Source: Campylobacteraceae bacterium
GTDB lineage: Bacteria > Campylobacterota > Campylobacteria > Campylobacterales > Sulfurovaceae
Direction of reading: 5' to 3'
NCBI GenBank assembly: GCA_027063325.1
Contig: JAMOSA010000291.1
Coordinates: 1-7,267, forward strand
Length of the DNA stretch: 7,267 bases
In this document: piece by piece, positions 1 through 6,500 of the stretch
How positions within the stretch are numbered: position 1 is the first letter of the stretch
Layout of the letters: each line of letters opens with the position of its first letter
Translations under genes and position numbers: made by a program
Notes under the pieces: generated by a model
Told to the model about the DNA's origin: nothing
Database searches by the model: none
Seen by the model: the letters and a program-made list of their open reading frames with translations, nothing else

Positions 1-458
1 AACCACAGCAGTATGGAGTAGGTATAAGCTACAGTTATACTCACCATACAGTAGCATTTGACTATAAAGAGATACTCTGGAGTGAAGCAGACGGCTACAG
101 CAACTTTGGTTGGCAAGATCAAAAGGTGTATGCAGTAGGCTATCAATATGACAGCTTTAACGGTTGGGTATTTAGAATGGGTTACAATTATGGCAAAAGT
201 GCTATAGATACCAGTCACAAAACAAATCTGCAAAACTATCTAAATCTATTGGGATTTCCTGCTACTTCAGAGCAACACTATACAGTAGGTGGAAGCTTTG
301 ATATTTCAGATAGTACAAATATAGATATAGCATTTGTATATTCACCTACCAAGACTAAAGATGGTATTATATATGAAGGTGACAGTATAGGAGATGTAAA
401 GATGACCAACAGACATAAAGAGTTGAGTTTTACAGCACAAATTCGATATAGATTTTAA
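1..458 (+). CDS. OmpP1/FadL-family outer membrane transporter, C-terminal fragment
   Basis: This is the last 151 codons of a gene that enters from the left edge; the reading frame is already open at base 3, so the methionine at 126 is internal. The protein alternates short polar and aromatic stretches typical of a transmembrane beta barrel (GVGISYSYTHHTVAFDYKE, YAVGYQYD, FRMGYNYGKS). It ends in RYRF, a terminal aromatic residue of the kind recognised by the BAM outer-membrane assembly machinery. The stretch NLLGFPATSEQHYTVGGSFD, followed by a strand rich in D, S and T, matches my memory of the C-terminal third of FadL/OmpP1/TodX proteins. These form monomeric barrels that import long-chain fatty acids or other hydrophobic compounds. 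The substrate cannot be told from this fragment, and the N-terminal hatch domain lies outside the window. The family call is from recognition, not a search. Confidence 0.75.
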   Translation, partial: PQQYGVGISYSYTHHTVAFDYKEILWSEADGYSNFGWQDQKVYAVGYQYDSFNGWVFRMGYNYGKSAIDTSHKTNLQNYLNLLGFPATSEQHYTVGGSFDISDSTNIDIAFVYSPTKTKDGIIYEGDSIGDVKMTNRHKELSFTAQIRYRF

Positions 459-460
459 GG
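456..460 (+). promoter_or_regulatory. Ribosome binding site overlapping the FadL stop codon
   Basis: TAAGG at 456-460 contains the FadL stop codon TAA and lies 7 nt before the GTG at 468. It supports the GTG start of the small membrane protein and suggests translational coupling to the porin gene. Confidence 0.5.
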
Positions 461-467
461 CAAAAAA

Positions 468-821
468 GTGGCACTGCCAAAGGGTTATTATCATATCAAA
501 TCAAATAAAGGTCGCTTGGTTACCAAAAGAGGAGGCAAAGTACAATTTCTCTTTTGGACATTTTTCTTCTCTATTCTTCTTTATTTATGGATTATATATA
601 TAGCAATTAATACATTTATAATAGATAGTAGTATTAAAATGAGTTTTCCAAAAGAAGAAGTTAGATTACTCTTTTTATTATATGGGCTACTGGTTCTACT
701 GGCTCTTAGTGGTACAGTTGTATCCATATTTATAGGAAACAAAGGTTATACCACAAAATTTGGTGCTTTGGTAATGGTACTTTTTGGTACTATTATAGTT
801 GCCAAAGGTATATTTGGCTAA
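468..821 (+). CDS. Small three-helix inner membrane protein, unknown function
   Basis: I do not recognise this 117-residue protein. It starts at GTG (468), only 9 bp after the FadL stop, with TAAGG at a suitable distance. The N-terminus is basic (K5, K11, K14, R16, K20, R21, K24), then come three hydrophobic segments at about residues 25-52, 65-90 and 97-117. The protein ends almost at the end of the third segment. By the positive-inside rule the basic N-terminus should be cytoplasmic. A short acidic and basic loop (PKEE, 61-64) separates helices 1 and 2, and a GNKGYTTK loop separates helices 2 and 3. No catalytic motif, cysteine or histidine cluster is visible. Its position suggests co-transcription with the FadL-type gene, ending at the terminator that overlaps its own last codons. 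It could be a small accessory protein of the porin or an unrelated passenger; the sequence does not decide. Confidence 0.7.
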   Translation: MALPKGYYHIKSNKGRLVTKRGGKVQFLFWTFFFSILLYLWIIYIAINTFIIDSSIKMSFPKEEVRLLFLLYGLLVLLALSGTVVSIFIGNKGYTTKFGALVMVLFGTIIVAKGIFG

Positions 822-827
822 TTTTTT
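801..827 (+). terminator. Intrinsic terminator overlapping the end of the small membrane protein gene
   Basis: GCCAAA (801-806) and TTTGGC (813-818) form a perfect 6-bp stem around the loop GGTATA. The stop codon TAA follows, then six T (822-827). The hairpin is coded within the last residues (AKGIFG) of the preceding gene and ends the FadL/small-protein unit. Confidence 0.65.
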
Positions 828-845
828 GTATATTGTGTATTTATA

Positions 846-926
846 GTGGTATTACCACCCAATATAAAGTAGTAGATAATCTTTTTCAGATGAAATTAAT
901 CCATTTTGAAATAGAATCTACTTTAT
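846..926. repeat. Nested inverted repeats in the intergenic region before the peroxidase gene
   Basis: The 151-bp gap between the small membrane protein and the peroxidase gene holds several inverted repeats. GTGGT (846-850) and ACCAC (854-858) enclose ATT. They sit inside a longer pair, TATATTG at 829-835 and CAATATA at 860-866. A further 9-bp pair is ATAAAGTAG at 864-872 with CTACTTTAT at 918-926. Some of this may be chance in AT-rich DNA; the GTGGT/ACCAC core is the least AT-biased. No reading frame of note is present. Confidence 0.35.
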
Positions 927-948
927 TATATCTTAATATAAAGATATA
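927..948. promoter_or_regulatory. 22-bp palindrome in the probable peroxidase promoter region
   Basis: TATATCTT (927-934) and AAGATATA (941-948) are perfect 8-bp inverted arms around AATATA, centred 35 bp before the peroxidase start codon. A possible promoter TTGAAA (906-911), 17-bp spacer, TATCTT (929-934) would put the left arm on the -10 box, where an operator could act. The promoter match is weak (4 of 6 at -10). The arms are followed by TTTTT (949-953), so a weak terminator or 5'-UTR hairpin is also possible. I do not recognise it as a known Fur or PerR box. Confidence 0.35.
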
Positions 949-972
949 TTTTTGGAGTAAAAAGGAGCATAA

Positions 973-1986
973 GTGATAAAAAGAGTAGTATATATACTTA
1001 TACTGTTTGCTTTAATGTTTAGTATATCTGAAGCATCAATGGATGATCCCAGAAAACTATTGGAAAAAGCAAAAAAAGTAGGCTTAAAACCTATTCCCAA
1101 CGATCCAGCAGAGCTAAAGAAGCTAATTGATCCAAAAGGCAAACTAACACCTGAGATGATAGAGCTTGGTAGAAAACTATATTATGATCCAAGACTCTCT
1201 ATAGACAATACAGTAAGTTGTGCATCTTGCCATAACCTGTTTACAAATGGTGCAGATGCAGTACCTGTTGCTGTTGGAGTAAAAGGGCGTAAGAATCCTC
1301 ATCATATAAATTCGCCTACAGTATATAATGCAGTATTTTTTGATAGACAATTTTGGGATGGAAGAAGTCCAGACTTGGAAGATCAAGCTCAAGGTCCCAT
1401 GCAAGCAACTGTAGAGATGGCAATTACACCAGAAATTGCAGTCAAAAAGATAACTTCAATCCCTGGATATGTAAAAGAGTTCAAAAAGGTATATGGAAAT
1501 GATGTAAAAATAACATTTAAACTCATTGCAGATACTATAGGAGCCTATGAGAGAACTTTGGTAACTCCATCAAGATTTGATGACTTTTTAAATGGAAACT
1601 TGAATGCTCTAAATCAAAGAGAGTTAAAGGGATTAAAGATATTTATGGAGAGAGGTTGTACCAATTGTCATACAGGAATTGCTATTGGTGGCTCTATGCA
1701 ACCATTTGGTATAGCAAGTGATTTTAAATACAAAGATGTAGGAGATTTTAAGGGTAACAAAGATGGGCTTGTAAAGGTACCAACCCTTAGAAATGTCACT
1801 TTGACACCTCCATATTTTCATAACGGTACAGTTGATAACCTAAAAGATGCAATAAAAGAGATGTCAAGAATTCAACTTACACTCAGTGAAATAGATGATA
1901 ATGAAGTAGATTATCTAATAGCATTTTTCAAAGCATTAGAGGGAAGAAAACCAAAAAATATAGAATTTCCAAAATTACCAAAATAG
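973..1986 (+). CDS. Di-heme cytochrome c peroxidase (CcpA/MauG family), periplasmic
   Basis: Reduces hydrogen peroxide to water in the periplasm with electrons from c-type cytochromes. The 337-residue length is normal for bacterial di-heme peroxidases. The start is GTG, supported by AAGGAG 5 nt upstream. Residues 1-21 form a Sec signal peptide (K3, R4, hydrophobic core, then SEAS), so heme is attached after export. The peroxidatic heme site is CASCH (83-87), preceded by the family block ELGRKLYYDPRLS. The electron-transfer heme site is CTNCH (229-233). Other family blocks are the INSPTVYN and FWDGRSPDLEDQAQGPM stretch (112-143) and VPTLRNVTLTPPYFHNGTV (269-287). H110 or H111 may be the distal ligand of the first heme, and M297 (EMSRIQ) is the candidate axial methionine of the second; both ligand assignments are inferred from family position. 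The PilJ-like gene follows after 17 bp, suggesting an operon. MauG-like oxidases share this fold, but the full CCP blocks favour a peroxidase. Confidence 0.93.
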   Translation: MIKRVVYILILFALMFSISEASMDDPRKLLEKAKKVGLKPIPNDPAELKKLIDPKGKLTPEMIELGRKLYYDPRLSIDNTVSCASCHNLFTNGADAVPVAVGVKGRKNPHHINSPTVYNAVFFDRQFWDGRSPDLEDQAQGPMQATVEMAITPEIAVKKITSIPGYVKEFKKVYGNDVKITFKLIADTIGAYERTLVTPSRFDDFLNGNLNALNQRELKGLKIFMERGCTNCHTGIAIGGSMQPFGIASDFKYKDVGDFKGNKDGLVKVPTLRNVTLTPPYFHNGTVDNLKDAIKEMSRIQLTLSEIDDNEVDYLIAFFKALEGRKPKNIEFPKLPK

Positions 1987-2003
1987 AGAGTAGGAGAGGA
2001 TGA

Positions 2004-2768
2004 ATGTTTAAAAGATTAATTTATCTGTTACTGTTTAGTGTACTATTTATAAACACTACATACGCCAACAGTAATGAAGAAAAAAAGATGATAGAACAGG
2101 TCAATATACAAAAGATACTAACACAAAAGATGTTTAAAGATTATGCTTTTATGGGACTTGGAAATGATTATAAAGATTCAGCCAAAAGACTTCCAAAACT
2201 CATAAAAAAGTATGAAGAGGGTATGGATAAATTAAAAGAGATATTAACTAAAGATGAAGAAAAAGAGATACTCTCAAATATCCAAGAGCGGTGGATTCAA
2301 ATAAAACAAATGCTCTCTGAACATCCAAACAAAGATAAAATAGATAAATTACAAAAGAAAATGGATAAACTTCTACTCTCATACAGTTCATTAATGAGAT
2401 ATGTCATCAAAAGAAATCCCGGAGAGTTGGGTAAATTGATAGGGTTATCGAGTTATCTTGGAGTAGTTCTTGAGAGAATGTCAGGTCTGTATATGATGAA
2501 GAGCTGGGGAGTAAAAGATCCAAAATTTGAGTTTAAAATGAGAGAGAGTCTAAACTATTTTGATAATACTCTATATGATATGGAAAATAGTGAATATACT
2601 TCATCTGCCAATAGAAAAAGAATAGAACAACTCAAAAAAGATTTTATGTTCTTTAGATTTATGAACAAGTCTCAAAAACACTTTATCCCTACACTCATTT
2701 ATGATAGAACAGATGCTATGCAAAAGGTCATTCATCAAATCACACAAGATTATATTGAGCATCAATAG
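2004..2768 (+). CDS. Exported protein with two PilJ/NarX-like sensor repeats, no output domain
   Basis: A 254-residue protein with a Sec signal peptide (MFKRLIYLLLFSVLFINTTY, cleavage near A21-N22) and no later membrane segment, so probably periplasmic. Two segments resemble the helix motif of the PilJ-type domain found in type IV pili chemotaxis transducers and nitrate/nitrite sensors (N-x-x-x-R-x-L-x-Q-R-M ... Y ... G): NIQKILTQKMFKDYAFMGLG at 34-53, and GLSSYLGVVLERMSGLYMMK at 147-166. The rest is charged, Lys/Glu-rich and predicted helical, as in four-helix-bundle sensor domains. There is no HAMP, kinase or methyl-accepting region. The start at 2004 is chosen because AGGAG (1992-1996) lies 7 nt before it; the ATG at 2000 is out of frame. 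It lies 17 bp after the peroxidase stop, so the two are probably co-transcribed. A ligand-binding or peroxidase-partner role is conjecture; the exact function is unknown. Confidence 0.75.
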   Translation: MFKRLIYLLLFSVLFINTTYANSNEEKKMIEQVNIQKILTQKMFKDYAFMGLGNDYKDSAKRLPKLIKKYEEGMDKLKEILTKDEEKEILSNIQERWIQIKQMLSEHPNKDKIDKLQKKMDKLLLSYSSLMRYVIKRNPGELGKLIGLSSYLGVVLERMSGLYMMKSWGVKDPKFEFKMRESLNYFDNTLYDMENSEYTSSANRKRIEQLKKDFMFFRFMNKSQKHFIPTLIYDRTDAMQKVIHQITQDYIEHQ

Positions 2769-2794
2769 AGTATTTCTCTTTAATACCTCTTCTA

Positions 2795-2820
2795 TCCTCC
2801 TTTTATGGGAGGAATCTTTT
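2795..2820 (+). terminator. GC-rich hairpin with T tract between the PilJ-like and amidohydrolase genes
   Basis: TCCTCC (2795-2800) pairs with GGAGGA (2808-2813) around a 7-nt loop, followed by AATCTTTT. It probably ends the peroxidase/PilJ unit. The tail is short and interrupted, and no clear promoter lies between it and the next start codon, so partial read-through into the amidohydrolase gene is plausible. The left arm is also complementary to the next ribosome binding site (see findings). Confidence 0.5.
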
Positions 2821-2826
2821 CAACCC

Positions 2827-2834
2827 AAAAGGAG
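2827..2834 (+). promoter_or_regulatory. Ribosome binding site with an upstream 8-nt complement
   Basis: AAAAGGAG lies 8 nt before the amidohydrolase ATG. It is perfectly complementary to CTCCTTTT at 2797-2804, which spans the left arm and loop of the preceding hairpin, so it could be masked by an alternative fold. Confidence 0.55.
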
Positions 2835-2842
2835 TATAAATA

Positions 2843-4057
2843 ATGAGGGCAATAACAGCACCATATATATTTGATGGATTTGATTATCAACTCAATAAAG
2901 CAGTAGTATTTGATGATAAAATAATAGATATAATAGATATAGATAGATTAGAAATTAACTACTCTAATATAGATATAATAGAGTATAAAAGCAGTATCAT
3001 ATATCCAGGATTTATAAACCCTCATATACATTTAGAGTTCTCTTCAAATATATCTACACTAAAATATGGTGATTTTATGGAGTGGTTACACTCTGTAATA
3101 GAAAATAGAGATGAGTTACTAAATAGTGCCGATGATAACATAATGTATCAAGCCTGTATAGATATGATAAAGAGTGGTATTACTACATTTGGTGCAGTAT
3201 CAAGTTATGGATTGGAGCTTGAAGTGTGTAAAAAAGCTCCACAAAGAGTTATCTTTTTCAATGAGGCAATAGGTTCTATACCATCTGCGGTAGATGCTTT
3301 ATATAATGATTTTTTACAAAGAGTAGATAACAGTATAAAAGCAGATCCAAAGGATAAAATTACTCCAGCTATTGCCATACACAGTCCATACTCTGTACAT
3401 CCCATACTCCTAAAAAGAGTCATTCAAAGAGCCAAAGAGAACAATATGCCTCTATCTACCCACTTTATGGAATCCCCTTATGAAAGAGAGTGGTTAGAGT
3501 ATAATAGTGGAGAGTTTGCTAGATTTTTTAAAGAAAAATTTGGAGTAACAAAGGCTGTAACCACACCAAAAGAGTTTATAGAAGCATTTGATAGTTACCC
3601 TACCCTATTTGTACATGCCATACATCTAAAAGAAGAGGAGTATCAACATCTTGCTCTAAATAATCACTCTATAATACATTGTCCACGCTCAAACAGACTC
3701 CTTGGATGTGGCAGATTGAATTTGAGCAAATGCAACAATATACCAATATCCATAGCAACAGATGGACTTAGTTCCAACTGGTCACTAAATATATTTGATG
3801 AGTTAAGAGAAGCTTTAATGATGCACTATAATCAAGATTTGGACAAGTTTGCAAAAGAGTTACTCAAAGGTATAACATCAACACCATCAAAAGCTCTAAA
3901 GAGTAATACAGGAGAGATTATAAAGGGAGCTTTGGCAGATTTTGCAGTAGTATCACTCCCCCACCTACCCAAAGATATATCACAATTAGCAATTCAAACC
4001 ATACTTCATACCAAAGATGTTAAATCTGTATGGATAGATGGAGAAGAGATAATATAA
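2843..4057 (+). CDS. Amidohydrolase-superfamily deaminase, aminofutalosine deaminase-like
   Basis: A 404-residue metal-dependent hydrolase of the chlorohydrolase/deaminase branch of the amidohydrolase superfamily. The metal and catalytic residues are in the expected order: H61-x-H63 (NPHIHLE) after strand 1, H180 (IHSPYSVHP), H207 with E210 (STHFMESP), H258/H261 (FVHAIHL) and D307 (ATDGLSSN). The SNRLLGCG block (283-290) and the C-terminal beta-sandwich segment (GEIIKGALADFAVV) are also typical. It resembles the Campylobacterota proteins annotated as aminofutalosine deaminase (H. pylori HP0267 type). These would convert 6-amino-6-deoxyfutalosine to futalosine in menaquinone synthesis, in the cytoplasm. 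Another nucleoside or S-adenosylhomocysteine/methylthioadenosine-type substrate cannot be excluded. AAGGAG (2829-2834) 8 nt upstream supports the start. The gene is convergent with leuC, 62 bp away. No other menaquinone gene is in the window. Confidence 0.82.
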   Translation: MRAITAPYIFDGFDYQLNKAVVFDDKIIDIIDIDRLEINYSNIDIIEYKSSIIYPGFINPHIHLEFSSNISTLKYGDFMEWLHSVIENRDELLNSADDNIMYQACIDMIKSGITTFGAVSSYGLELEVCKKAPQRVIFFNEAIGSIPSAVDALYNDFLQRVDNSIKADPKDKITPAIAIHSPYSVHPILLKRVIQRAKENNMPLSTHFMESPYEREWLEYNSGEFARFFKEKFGVTKAVTTPKEFIEAFDSYPTLFVHAIHLKEEEYQHLALNNHSIIHCPRSNRLLGCGRLNLSKCNNIPISIATDGLSSNWSLNIFDELREALMMHYNQDLDKFAKELLKGITSTPSKALKSNTGEIIKGALADFAVVSLPHLPKDISQLAIQTILHTKDVKSVWIDGEEII

Positions 4058-4062
4058 TCTCT
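4045..4062. terminator. Weak hairpin at the amidohydrolase stop codon
   Basis: AGAGAT (4045-4050) and ATCTCT (4057-4062) form a 6-bp stem around AATATA and overlap the TAA stop. On the + strand a T-rich stretch (CATTTATCTTTT) follows. It may help end + strand transcription, but it is weak. The rest of the 62-bp convergent gap shows nothing clear. Confidence 0.25.
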
Positions 4063-4119
4063 CATTTATCTTTTCCCCCATACAAACTATATTTAATATC
4101 TTTGAGTAATCATTTTATA

Positions 4120-5403
4120 TTATGTATAATCTCTTGGATCAACAAGTTTACCTGCAATTGCACTAGCAGCTGCTACAGCTGAATTTGCCAAATATATCTC
4201 ACTAGTTCTTGCTCCCATTCTACCTACAAAATTTCTGTTTGTTGTGGACACACACTTTTCACCATCACCAAGTATCCCCATATATCCACCCAAACAAGCT
4301 CCACATGTAGGATTTGATACAACAGCACCAGCTTCTATCAATATATCTATAAGTCCCTCTTTTTCTGCTTGCATAAATATCTTTTGGGTAGCTGGAGTTA
4401 CTATCATTCTAGTTTTTCTGGCTACTCTTTTGCCCTTTACAATTTCTGCTGCAATTCTCAAATCTTCCAATCGTCCATTTGTACAGCTTCCAATCATAAC
4501 TTGATCTATCTCTATATTATCAGCCTGAGCCTCTTCTATACTCTTACCATTACTTGGCAAAAATGGATAAGCAACAACAGGAGAGAGTTTATCTACATCT
4601 ATAACTATATGCCTAGAGTATATAGCATCACTATCTGAGTAGTGAATTTTTGGCTCAGATCTGAGACCGCCATTTGCCTTGGCTCTCTCATCAAGATAAG
4701 CTTTGGTAATATCATCAACTGCAATAATTCCATTTTTGGCTCCTGCTTCAATAGCCATATTACAGATACTGAATCTATCATCCATACTCAAATGTGCTAT
4801 GGTATCACCGGTAAATTCAAGAGCTTTGTATAATGCTCCATCAACACCAAGTATTCTGATAACTTCCAAAATTATATCTTTGCCATATACATGTTTGCCA
4901 GGTTTGCCACGAAGTTCTACCTTGATACTCTCTGGTACCTTAAACCAATTTCCACCTGTAATAATTGCAAATGATATATCTGTACTTCCCATACCGGTAC
5001 TAAAAGCTCCCAAAGCTCCGTGAGTACAGGTATGGCTATCTGCACCTATTATTACATCACCCGGGACTACCAATCCCTTCTCTGGCAACAAGGCATGTTC
5101 AATACCCATATCTTTTTCATCAAAAAAGTATTTTAAATTATGCTCATATGCAAAATCTCTACTGATTTTTGCCTGATTTGCACTTGCTATATCCTTAGCC
5201 GGTATATAGTGATCCATAACTATTGCAAACCCTTCTGGATTGGCAAGTTTTGTAGCTCCACTCTCTTTGAAAGCTTTGATAGATATAGGTGTAGTAATAT
5301 CATTACCTATAACCATATCTATATCTACCCTTACAATCTCACCAGCTTTTACTTCTTTGCCGGCATGTTCTGAGAAAATCTTTTCAGTTATTGTCTGCCC
5401 CAT
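4120..5403 (-). CDS. leuC: 3-Isopropylmalate dehydratase large subunit
   Basis: Large subunit of the aconitase-family enzyme that isomerises 2-isopropylmalate to 3-isopropylmalate in leucine synthesis; cytoplasmic, paired with LeuD. The start MGQTITEKIF is chosen because AAAGGA lies 6 nt upstream. The frame extends 8 codons further (to 5427), but that methionine has no ribosome binding site and the extra residues do not look like LeuC. From this start the protein has 427 residues, the short form, compared with about 466 in E. coli. The three [4Fe-4S] ligands are C307 (IGSCTNGR), C367 and C370 (NPTCGACLGG). The aconitase signature GADSHTCTHGALGAF is at 120-134, and MDH (63-65) and GRMGART (394-400) are also present. 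The short form is shared with archaeal and homoaconitase-like enzymes, so a related 2-hydroxyacid substrate is possible, but leucine synthesis is most likely. No leuD, leuA or leuB is adjacent. Confidence 0.92.
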   Translation of the reverse strand: MGQTITEKIFSEHAGKEVKAGEIVRVDIDMVIGNDITTPISIKAFKESGATKLANPEGFAIVMDHYIPAKDIASANQAKISRDFAYEHNLKYFFDEKDMGIEHALLPEKGLVVPGDVIIGADSHTCTHGALGAFSTGMGSTDISFAIITGGNWFKVPESIKVELRGKPGKHVYGKDIILEVIRILGVDGALYKALEFTGDTIAHLSMDDRFSICNMAIEAGAKNGIIAVDDITKAYLDERAKANGGLRSEPKIHYSDSDAIYSRHIVIDVDKLSPVVAYPFLPSNGKSIEEAQADNIEIDQVMIGSCTNGRLEDLRIAAEIVKGKRVARKTRMIVTPATQKIFMQAEKEGLIDILIEAGAVVSNPTCGACLGGYMGILGDGEKCVSTTNRNFVGRMGARTSEIYLANSAVAAASAIAGKLVDPRDYT

Positions 5404-5409
5404 TAAATA

Positions 5410-5415
5410 TCCTTT
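5410..5415 (-). promoter_or_regulatory. Ribosome binding site deciding the leuC start
   Basis: AAAGGA on the minus strand, 6 nt before ATG at 5403. It falls inside the longer open frame that begins at 5427, which shows that the shorter protein is the real one. Confidence 0.7.
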
Positions 5416-5453
5416 ATAAAATGCCATAAATAAGTATATATAAGATAGTTGAG

Positions 5454-5459
5454 ATTATA
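5454..5459 (-). promoter_or_regulatory. leuC promoter -10 box
   Basis: A perfect TATAAT on the minus strand, about 50 bp before the leuC start, with T-rich DNA upstream and no convincing -35. This is the usual form of housekeeping promoters in Helicobacter and Campylobacter. The expected start of transcription is near 5447. Confidence 0.55.
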
Positions 5460-5505
5460 CCCAAAATCACCATTTAAAGATTTAAAGCCAAAGTAGAGAA
5501 AACCA

Positions 5506-6468
5506 TTATCTTATTGATTTTATTTTATTATACTCATTAATATACTTTTGTGCTATCTGCCTATTTTTAATTACAATCAAATTTTCACTATTTTGGCTAC
5601 TTCCTTTATGTGTATAATTGTATGAACCTGTTAGTACATATCTATTATCAACAATTAAAACTTTATTATGCAATTTATACCTATTGTTATCAAGATATAC
5701 AGCTATATTGTTTGATTTGAGATAGTCATATTTTGAGTAGTGCTGATACCTATTTTGTACTCTATCAAATATACCCTCTACCGTAACACCTCTTTTTTTT
5801 GCCAAAATCAAAGCATCTGCTATCTCTTTGTCTGTAAAAGCAAAAAGCATAAACTTTATACTCTTTTTGGCTCTATTTATATACTTTATAATAACTCTAT
5901 TCAACTCTTCATCTGGAGAGAAATAGACTTCTAAATTTCTACCTTTATATGGAGTTATCTTCTCTTTTTTGCCATTGTAAAGAGCATTAAATTTTTTGAT
6001 ATATCTTTTGGCTACAGATTTACTTTTGACTCTTATATAATTGTCATTATTTCTATAAAATGAATATACTGTATAGTTGCCAGATCCACTCCATACAATA
6101 TATCTATCTATAACTATAAATTTATTGTGTTGCAAAGTAGTAGAGTTACTGTCAGTATGAATATCTATTCCAACGCCATTTAAAATCTTGTATCCTCTAT
6201 CTTTTACTCTCTTGTCATCTGTTACAATCTTGACACTTATCCCATTTTTATATGCACTCTTTAAAGCAGATATAATCTGTTTGTTTGTCAGATAGTAACT
6301 AGCAACAAAAATACTCTTTTTTGCTCTGTTTATATCTTTGACTATAATATTATCTACACCATTTTTATAGAATCTACCTTTGGTTTTTGAGAAAAAACAC
6401 TCTACTTCAACAGAAAACAACAGATAAGATGTCATAAAAATCATTAACAGTAACTTCAACAGAGTCAT
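5506..6468 (-). CDS. Exported phospholipase D-superfamily protein with two HKD motifs
   Basis: A 320-residue protein with a hydrophobic N-terminus (TLLKLLLMIFMTSYLLFSVE, 2-21) that looks like a signal peptide or anchor, so it likely works outside the cytoplasm. Two PLD domains each carry a full catalytic HxKxxxxD motif: H114, K116, D121 (HNKFIVID) and H267, K269, D274 (HNKVLIVD), followed by SGSGNYT and TGSYNYT. The halves are an internal duplication: both contain INRAKKSI (46-53 and 197-204), then a strand and a helix ending in KKRGV or YKNGI. Such proteins form one active site from two HKD motifs and may be nucleases or phosphodiesterases acting on lipid head groups; the substrate cannot be read from this sequence. 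AAGG 7 nt upstream supports the start. leuC follows on the same strand 102 bp later but has its own -10 box. The C-terminus is basic, compatible with binding nucleic acid or phospholipid. Confidence 0.85.
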   Translation of the reverse strand: MTLLKLLLMIFMTSYLLFSVEVECFFSKTKGRFYKNGVDNIIVKDINRAKKSIFVASYYLTNKQIISALKSAYKNGISVKIVTDDKRVKDRGYKILNGVGIDIHTDSNSTTLQHNKFIVIDRYIVWSGSGNYTVYSFYRNNDNYIRVKSKSVAKRYIKKFNALYNGKKEKITPYKGRNLEVYFSPDEELNRVIIKYINRAKKSIKFMLFAFTDKEIADALILAKKRGVTVEGIFDRVQNRYQHYSKYDYLKSNNIAVYLDNNRYKLHNKVLIVDNRYVLTGSYNYTHKGSSQNSENLIVIKNRQIAQKYINEYNKIKSIR

Positions 6469-6500
6469 AATAAAACCTTAAAAGAGAGTTATTTTGAATG

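Noticed and set aside
933..1821. Minus-strand open frames opposite the peroxidase gene
   Set aside because: They are antisense to a gene with two intact heme motifs and have low-quality composition; they are shadows of the real frame.
2925..2981. Two copies of TAGATATAATAG, each containing a -10-like TATAAT
   Set aside because: They lie inside the amidohydrolase gene and encode Ile/Asp-rich beta strands with ATA and GAT codons. They are best explained by codon use, not by internal promoters or a functional repeat.
4244..5373. Several + strand open frames of 63-106 codons opposite leuC
   Set aside because: They lie entirely antisense to a well-supported leuC and have no ribosome binding sites of note or family resemblance.
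5404..5427. Eight-codon N-terminal extension of leuC (MAFYKGYL)
   Set aside because: The first methionine lacks a ribosome binding site, while the extension itself contains the binding site for the methionine at 5403.
5471..5488. TTTAAAGATTTAAA as a terminator or operator between the PLD gene and leuC
   Set aside because: Each half is a self-palindromic AT hexamer without a GC stem or a following T tract; it is expected by chance in this composition.
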